Positions 6,159-7,688 of a DNA stretch of 7,688 nt are shown here, one piece after another. How positions within the stretch are numbered: the first letter of the stretch is position 1; each line of letters begins with the position of its first letter. Where the stretch lies: the NCBI GenBank assembly GCA_003488465.1, contig DNLN01000126.1:1-7688 (forward strand), read 5' to 3'. The translations under genes and the position numbers were made by a program. Source of the DNA: Sutterella sp. Its GTDB lineage: Bacteria; Pseudomonadota; Gammaproteobacteria; Burkholderiales; Burkholderiaceae_F. The notes beneath the pieces are model-generated. The model saw only the letters and a program-made list of their open reading frames with translations. It made no database searches and was not told where the DNA came from.

Positions 6159-6662
6159 ATGAAACCCAGCAAAAACGATGTCATCGACTTAAGGACTAGT
6201 CGTGCGACTAGTCTTGAGACTAGTTCTTGTACAGACGCAAAGGTTCCTGACTTAACGCCATTGTCTGCCATGGCAGACAATGGCGACGCGCCAACAGCGG
6301 CACCGAACGCCGCACCAGCGCCGGCTGTCGTCATTGTCAATGAGCAAAGGAAACGACGGAGCAAACAGGAAAAGCAAGCGCTCGTCAAACTAACGTATCT
6401 GCCGGGGAACACGGTGTCCTCTGTAGCGCGTCAAAATGGAGTGACGCCTGCCATGCTGTTCAAGTGGCGTGCCCAGGACAAGGCGGGGCTGCTCAGTACC
6501 AACACCAACGTTGGCCAGAAAGTTATCCCTGCCGCCAAATATGCTGAGGCGCTTGACGAGATTAAGCGGCTTCAGCGGCTGCTGGGCAAAACCACCTCAG
6601 AGAATGAGCTGCTCAAAGAGGCTGTGGAGATCATGTCCTCAAAAAAATGGATTGCGCGCTAG
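6159..6662 (+). CDS. IS3-family transposase OrfA (IS2 group, extended N-terminus)
   Basis: This is the DNA-binding and regulatory part of the transposase, and the N-terminal half of the OrfAB fusion made by frameshifting. It has 167 aa. Residues 64-110 (RKRRSKQEKQ to the end of the recognition helix around TPAMLFKWRAQDKAG) form the helix-turn-helix of the IS3/IS911 class. Residues 129-157 (AEALDEIKRLQRLLGKTTSE, then LLKEAV) form a leucine-zipper-like coiled coil for oligomerisation. The C-terminus SKKWIAR closely matches the IS2 OrfA ending. Residues 1-63 are an unusual low-complexity, Ala/Pro-rich extension in place of the roughly 10-15 residues that precede the helix-turn-helix in IS2 OrfA. 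Its DNA carries a 12-bp tandem repeat (residues 12-23) and a 30-bp palindrome (residues about 33-42). The frame overlaps orfB by 16 bases. OrfA alone normally represses its own promoter in this group; that is family knowledge. Confidence 0.9.
   Translation: MKPSKNDVIDLRTSRATSLETSSCTDAKVPDLTPLSAMADNGDAPTAAPNAAPAPAVVIVNEQRKRRSKQEKQALVKLTYLPGNTVSSVARQNGVTPAMLFKWRAQDKAGLLSTNTNVGQKVIPAAKYAEALDEIKRLQRLLGKTTSENELLKEAVEIMSSKKWIAR
6194..6229 (+). repeat. Three 12-bp tandem units, each built on ACTAGT
   Basis: The units are GACTAGTCGTGC (6194-6205), GACTAGTCTTGA (6206-6217) and GACTAGTTCTTG (6218-6229). The first two contain the exact 8-bp palindrome GACTAGTC; the third has the 6-bp core. They are in frame with orfA and encode a Thr-Ser-x-x pattern (TSRA, TSLE, TSSC). 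Because each unit is its own reverse complement at the core, any two can pair as a hairpin. Confidence 0.85.
6256..6285. repeat. Exact 30-bp palindrome inside orfA
   Basis: The left arm CGCCATTGTCTGCCA (6256-6270) is the exact reverse complement of the right arm (6271-6285), with no central spacer. The flanking bases (A at 6255, A at 6286) do not pair, so symmetry stops sharply. In RNA it would form a 13-bp stem with a CAUG loop; in DNA it could form a cruciform or a two-fold protein site. The AUG in the loop is the in-frame Met38 codon of OrfA. No T run follows, so it is not an ordinary terminator. Confidence 0.95.
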
Positions 6663-6721
6663 TCCTGCTCAAGCGTGGGCGTCCTGTCAGTGCAATAGCC
6701 AGGACGCTTAGGCTGGCGCGC
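6626..6721 (+). promoter_or_regulatory. Programmed -1 frameshift signal joining orfA and orfB
   Basis: Three parts are visible. An SD-like GGAG (6626-6629) lies 11 bases before the slip site. The slip site is A AAA AAA (6641-6647) in the phase needed for tandem -1 slippage. Six bases later begins a long stem: GCGCGCTAG (6654-6662) pairs with CTGGCGCGC (6713-6721) through one G-U pair, continues as CCT (6664-6666) with AGG (6710-6712) after a bulged base, and is topped by an 8-bp perfect stem GCGTCCTG (6679-6686) with CAGGACGC (6700-6707). IS2 uses an A6G heptamer at the same place. The fusion would be about 498 residues. Confidence 0.85.
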
Positions 6722-7654
6722 TCGCATTTAGTGGAACTCAAACACCGTCTTGAACAGTGGAAAGACATGCGTTTTAAAGCCAATCGACGAACTGACAAAA
6801 ACCAGGATCAGCAACTGCTCGCGAAGTTAAAAGCGCATCTGGAACGCTTCCCTTCCTTTGGATATCGCCGATTGACAGCATTGGAAAATCGAGACAGGAC
6901 AAAGGCAGGGTTGCCGTCTTTGAACCCCAAGCGCATTTTGCGCGTCATGCGGGAAAACGGCCTGACCTTGCGCAAGCCTGTGTGTACAACAGGATTTTCC
7001 AGAAAGCATGATGGAAGAGTGAGTGTTGACACGCCCGATACGAGATGGTGTTCTGATGGCTTGGAATTCAAGTGCCTGAATGGCGAAACTGTGACGGCAA
7101 CGTTTGTGTTGGACTGTTGCGACAGGGAGTGCCTGAGCTTGGTGGCTCGGTCGGGCAAGGGACTAACGTCAAGCATGGTGTGCGATGCCCTGGTCAACGC
7201 AGTTGATCGGCGTTTCGCAGGCAGTGACGTTCAAAAGTCCATTCAATTCCTGTCCGACAACGGGGCTGCATACATTTCCAAGGCAACGGTCGATCTGGTG
7301 AGGCTTCTAGGGTTTGAAAACTGCAAAACAGCTGTTTGCAGTCCACAGTCCAACGGGATGGCCGAGGCATTTGTGAGAATCCTCAAGCGGGACTATCTGT
7401 TAACACTGGACTTGAGCAGCGCGAAAAGTGCCATGGCTGATCTGGCAAAAGTGCAGAACACCTATAACGAGGAACATCCCCATTCAGCACTTGGAATGCT
7501 TTCTCCTGTTGAATACAGGACAGCCCGTGGATACTCCACAAGCCCGGCCACTGAGATTCGACTTCATCAGGAATTGGCACCCATTCCCCCAGAGGCGCTG
7601 AGATTAATTCGGAGAGCTCAAACTTCTTTTTCGACTTTTACTAATTTGGTGTAA
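6647..7654 (+). CDS. IS3-family transposase OrfB, DDE catalytic domain (IS2 group)
   Basis: This is the catalytic half of the transposase, expected to act as part of the OrfAB fusion that cuts and joins IS ends. It has 335 aa from the ATG embedded in the slip site (6647), in the -1 frame relative to orfA. An IS3-type helix-turn-helix region (about residues 55-110, with FPSFGYRRL at 68-76) precedes an RNase H-like integrase core. The triad is Asp137 in RWCSDGLEF, Asp204 in FLSDNGAAYI and Glu240 in SNGMAEAFV, with exactly 35 residues between the second Asp and the Glu, and Lys247 after it. YNEEHPHSALGMLSP (273-287) is the conserved C-terminal block. These blocks closely match IS2 OrfB. The tail beyond residue 295 is longer than in IS2 and ends close to the right inverted repeat. 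No stop codons or frame breaks are seen. Whether the ATG is used on its own is unknown. Confidence 0.93.
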   Translation: MDCALVLLKRGRPVSAIARTLRLARSHLVELKHRLEQWKDMRFKANRRTDKNQDQQLLAKLKAHLERFPSFGYRRLTALENRDRTKAGLPSLNPKRILRVMRENGLTLRKPVCTTGFSRKHDGRVSVDTPDTRWCSDGLEFKCLNGETVTATFVLDCCDRECLSLVARSGKGLTSSMVCDALVNAVDRRFAGSDVQKSIQFLSDNGAAYISKATVDLVRLLGFENCKTAVCSPQSNGMAEAFVRILKRDYLLTLDLSSAKSAMADLAKVQNTYNEEHPHSALGMLSPVEYRTARGYSTSPATEIRLHQELAPIPPEALRLIRRAQTSFSTFTNLV

Positions 7655-7656
7655 CT

Positions 7657-7685
7657 GACTGACCTGAATCAAGGGGCGCAATACA
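7657..7685 (-). repeat. Right terminal inverted repeat of the IS
   Basis: Reading inward on the minus strand it begins TGTATTGCGCCCC and matches the left repeat at 24 of 31 aligned columns. It lies two bases after the orfB stop codon and ends with CA on the + strand. The window closes three bases beyond. Confidence 0.8.
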
Positions 7686-7688
7686 CTT

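Larger units (their letters stand above)
6094..7685 (+). mobile_element. IS3-family insertion sequence, IS2 group, complete
   Basis: The element is about 1592 bp with both ends inside the window. The left end begins TGTATTAGCCCC and the right end reads GGGGCGCAATACA, giving the TG...CA termini usual in this family. The left end resembles the ends of IS2, as I remember them, in the spacing of TG to GCCCC. It encodes orfA and orfB in the IS2-type -1 overlap with an A7 slippery run. Both reading frames are intact and the catalytic triad is present, so it may be active. It is less GC-rich than the host genes. It is longer than the roughly 1.3 kb of IS2, partly because orfA has an N-terminal extension carrying two sets of palindromes. 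It points the same way as the ABC operon and lies beyond the operon terminator. The outer limits rest on the inverted-repeat match and are uncertain by a base or so at the right end. Confidence 0.88.

Noticed and set aside
6194..6285. CRISPR-like array in the orfA repeat region
   Set aside because: The units are 12 bp and contiguous, with no 25-40 bp repeats or unique spacers; they lie inside a translated frame.
7664..7685. A -35 in the right IS end that could form a junction promoter with the left end in an IS circle, as in IS2
   Set aside because: The best matches (CTGAAT or TGAATC with TATTAG or TGTATT across a 4-base junction) have poor sequence and a spacer of 19-21 bases, so the sequence does not support it clearly.

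Overview
The window reads as chromosomal DNA of a GC-rich Gram-negative bacterium. It carries lptF and lptG, so the cell builds a lipopolysaccharide outer membrane, and a periplasmic binding protein with a Sec signal peptide. Protein style and gene content suggest a betaproteobacterium (Burkholderiales, perhaps Sutterellaceae). That placement is inference from general resemblance, not from a search.

Layout, nearly all on the + strand. (1) Bases 1-621 hold the 3' part of an NhaC-type Na+/H+ antiporter gene, closed by a strong intrinsic terminator at 655-681. (2) Bases 746-3030 hold lptF and lptG, joined by an ATGA overlap; they encode the two membrane subunits of the LptB2FG lipopolysaccharide extractor. 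(3) Bases 3031-3470 are a 440-base gap with a doubtful 61-codon minus-strand frame, an A5T5 tract and a 14-bp perfect palindrome. (4) Bases 3471-5811 hold a three-gene polar amino-acid ABC importer: binding protein, then an intercistronic hairpin, then permease and ATPase joined by a second ATGA overlap. A strong terminator follows at 5824-5856. (5) Bases 5857-6093 are a short, less GC-rich stretch with one uncertain minus-strand frame. (6) Bases 6094-7685 are a complete-looking insertion sequence of the IS3 family, IS2 group. Both ends are visible, orfA and orfB overlap in a -1 arrangement, and the DDE triad is intact.

The host genes look ordinary and intact. The antiporter serves ion and pH balance, LptFG moves lipopolysaccharide from the inner membrane toward the Lpt bridge, and the ABC system imports an amino acid. 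The insertion sequence sits in the gap beyond the importer terminator and breaks no recognisable gene.

The most unusual signals are inside the insertion sequence. The 5' part of orfA carries three 12-bp tandem units, each centred on ACTAGT, followed by an exact 30-bp palindrome; both are written into an N-terminal extension that IS2-type OrfA proteins do not normally have. The orfA/orfB overlap carries an A7 slippery run with an SD-like element upstream and a stable-looking bipartite stem just downstream, a textbook layout for programmed -1 frameshifting. I see no CRISPR array, tRNA, rRNA, riboswitch of a known class, or defence system.
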